This document shows positions 7,201 to 7,628 of a stretch of DNA of 7,628 nt, in pieces; position 1 is the stretch's first letter; every line of letters starts with the position of its first letter. The DNA lies in assembly GCA_902796875.1 (NCBI GenBank), contig CADBQT010000081.1:1-7628 (forward strand), written 5' to 3'. This stretch comes from an uncultured Eubacteriales bacterium. GTDB taxonomy: Bacteria > Bacillota > Clostridia > Peptostreptococcales > Anaerovoracaceae. The translations under genes were made by a program, and so were the position numbers. The notes below the pieces were generated by a model. It was not told the origin of the DNA, did no database searches, and saw nothing but the letters and a program-made list of their open reading frames with translations.

Positions 7201-7204
7201 ATCC

Positions 7205-7447
7205 ATGAGAATCGACAAATTCCTGAAGAATTCCCGGATCATCAAACGCAGGACCGTGGCCAAGGAGGCCTGCGAGCAGGGGAGGATCAGCATCAACGGC
7301 AAGACGGCAAAGCCGGGCACAGAGGTGAGCATCGGCGATGAGATCTTCATCCAGTTCGGCAACGGCAGCCTCAGAGCCAGGGTGCGCGCCCTGACGGAAT
7401 CCTGCCGCAAGGAGGACGCCGCAGGGATGTATGAGATCCTGGAATAG
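7205..7447 (+). CDS. rqcP: RqcP, S4-domain ribosome quality control protein (YabO/Hsp15-like)
   Basis: This 80-residue protein consists almost wholly of one S4 RNA-binding domain. RqcP binds stalled 50S subunits carrying peptidyl-tRNA and works with RqcH to add alanine tails to nascent chains that are then degraded. The product closely parallels Bacillus YabO: MRIDKFLK..RIIKRRTVAKE at 1-21, GRISINGKTAK at 26-36, GDEIFIQFG at 44-52, and a C-terminal AAGMYEILE (72-80). Arg2 and Arg16, conserved in the family, are present. Length fits the usual 80-90. The gene follows the HU terminator by about 46 nt; I see no convincing promoter of its own, so expression may come from read-through or an unrecognised start. 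No terminator is evident between it and the rRNA-type promoter downstream. Hsp15, the proteobacterial heat-shock relative, is the main alternative and is less likely here. Confidence 0.94.
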   Translation: MRIDKFLKNSRIIKRRTVAKEACEQGRISINGKTAKPGTEVSIGDEIFIQFGNGSLRARVRALTESCRKEDAAGMYEILE

Positions 7448-7488
7448 AGGAAGAATCAAGAGGGGAAAACGGGGAAAATACAGGGCGT

Positions 7489-7526
7489 AAAAACCCGGTA
7501 AAAAAAACTTGAAAAAAGCAAAAAAA
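7489..7526 (+). promoter_or_regulatory. A-tract UP-like element
   Basis: A-runs of 5, 8, 6 and 7 bases (7489-7493, 7500-7507, 7512-7517, 7520-7526) sit immediately upstream of a perfect -35 box, spaced roughly one helical turn apart. This is the composition expected for a curved UP element bound by the RNA polymerase alpha subunit at rRNA promoters. Confidence 0.65.
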
Positions 7527-7530
7527 GTTA

Positions 7531-7559
7531 TTGACAAGGGGATGCCATACGCATATAAT
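7531..7559 (+). promoter_or_regulatory. Consensus sigma-A promoter, probably of an rRNA operon
   Basis: TTGACA (7531-7536) and TATAAT (7554-7559) are both perfect and are separated by exactly 17 nt. The probable start is the G at 7566, six bases after the -10 box; initiation with G is usual for Bacillota rRNA promoters. With the A-tracts upstream and the leader downstream it is best read as an rrn promoter. Confidence 0.88.
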
Positions 7560-7565
7560 GAAAAA

Positions 7566-7628
7566 GCTCGCCGGAATGCGGGAGACCGCTTCGGGCGCGC
7601 ACATTGAAAACTTCATAGTGTAGAAATT
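7566..7628 (+). ncRNA. 5' leader of a probable rRNA operon with a boxA-like motif
   Basis: No ORF with a ribosome binding site is present after the promoter. The leader has a small hairpin GCGG-GAGA-CCGC (7578-7589) and then ACATTGAAAACT (7601-7612). The latter resembles the TTTGAAAACT element found in Firmicutes 16S leaders and 16S-23S spacers and associated with boxA antitermination. The window stops before any 16S sequence, so the assignment rests on promoter type and this motif; a tRNA or another stable RNA remains possible. Confidence 0.6.

Noticed and set aside
7500..7526. A-runs as a slippage or phase-variation tract
   Set aside because: They are outside any coding frame, and their spacing upstream of a perfect promoter is explained by an UP element.

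Overview
This window looks like chromosomal DNA from a GC-rich, Gram-positive anaerobe of the Bacillota, most likely class Clostridia. Four things point that way: a SpoVB-type flippase, a clostridial-style HU, an RqcP gene of the Bacillus YabO type, and a Firmicutes-style rRNA promoter and leader. Genus and species cannot be told from the sequence. All genes are on the + strand and coding density is high.

Region 1 (2-3454) is the 3' part of a very long gene that is open at the left edge. It encodes a tandem array of 76-77-residue MBG/YDG-like beta-sandwich repeats: one partial unit and fourteen complete ones. The last unit is degenerate, carries an insertion of about 21 residues, and is followed directly by the stop codon with no C-terminal anchor. 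This is probably a surface or secreted repeat protein whose signal peptide and any anchor lie upstream of the window.

Region 2 (3447-6676) holds two membrane-envelope genes tightly coupled to the repeat protein: a cardiolipin synthase (cls), whose ATG overlaps the repeat gene's 3' end by 8 nt, and 14 nt further on a SpoVB/YabM-like MOP-superfamily lipid-linked-sugar flippase. The layout suggests one transcript for a surface protein, an anionic phospholipid synthase and a lipid flippase.

Region 3 (6677-7158) is a separate unit for the nucleoid protein HU. It has a strong promoter (perfect -35, extended -10), a leader of about 75 nt with three consecutive small hairpins and a possible 7-codon upstream ORF, a very good ribosome binding site, and a 13-bp-stem intrinsic terminator. 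Region 4 (7159-7447) is rqcP, a small S4-domain protein of the ribosome quality control pathway.

Region 5 (7448-7628) has no gene but holds an A-tract-rich UP-like element, a perfect-consensus sigma-A promoter and a leader with a boxA-like motif. This is the usual start of an rRNA operon, so a 16S gene very likely begins just past the right edge. The flippase-HU-rqcP order resembles the Bacillus yabM-yabN-yabO neighbourhood, but the MazG-family gene is not between them and the rRNA promoter lies where yabP/yabQ/divIC would be expected.

The strongest leads are the long repeat array coupled to cls, the structured HU leader, and the rRNA promoter at the edge. Nothing here is clearly an undescribed system.
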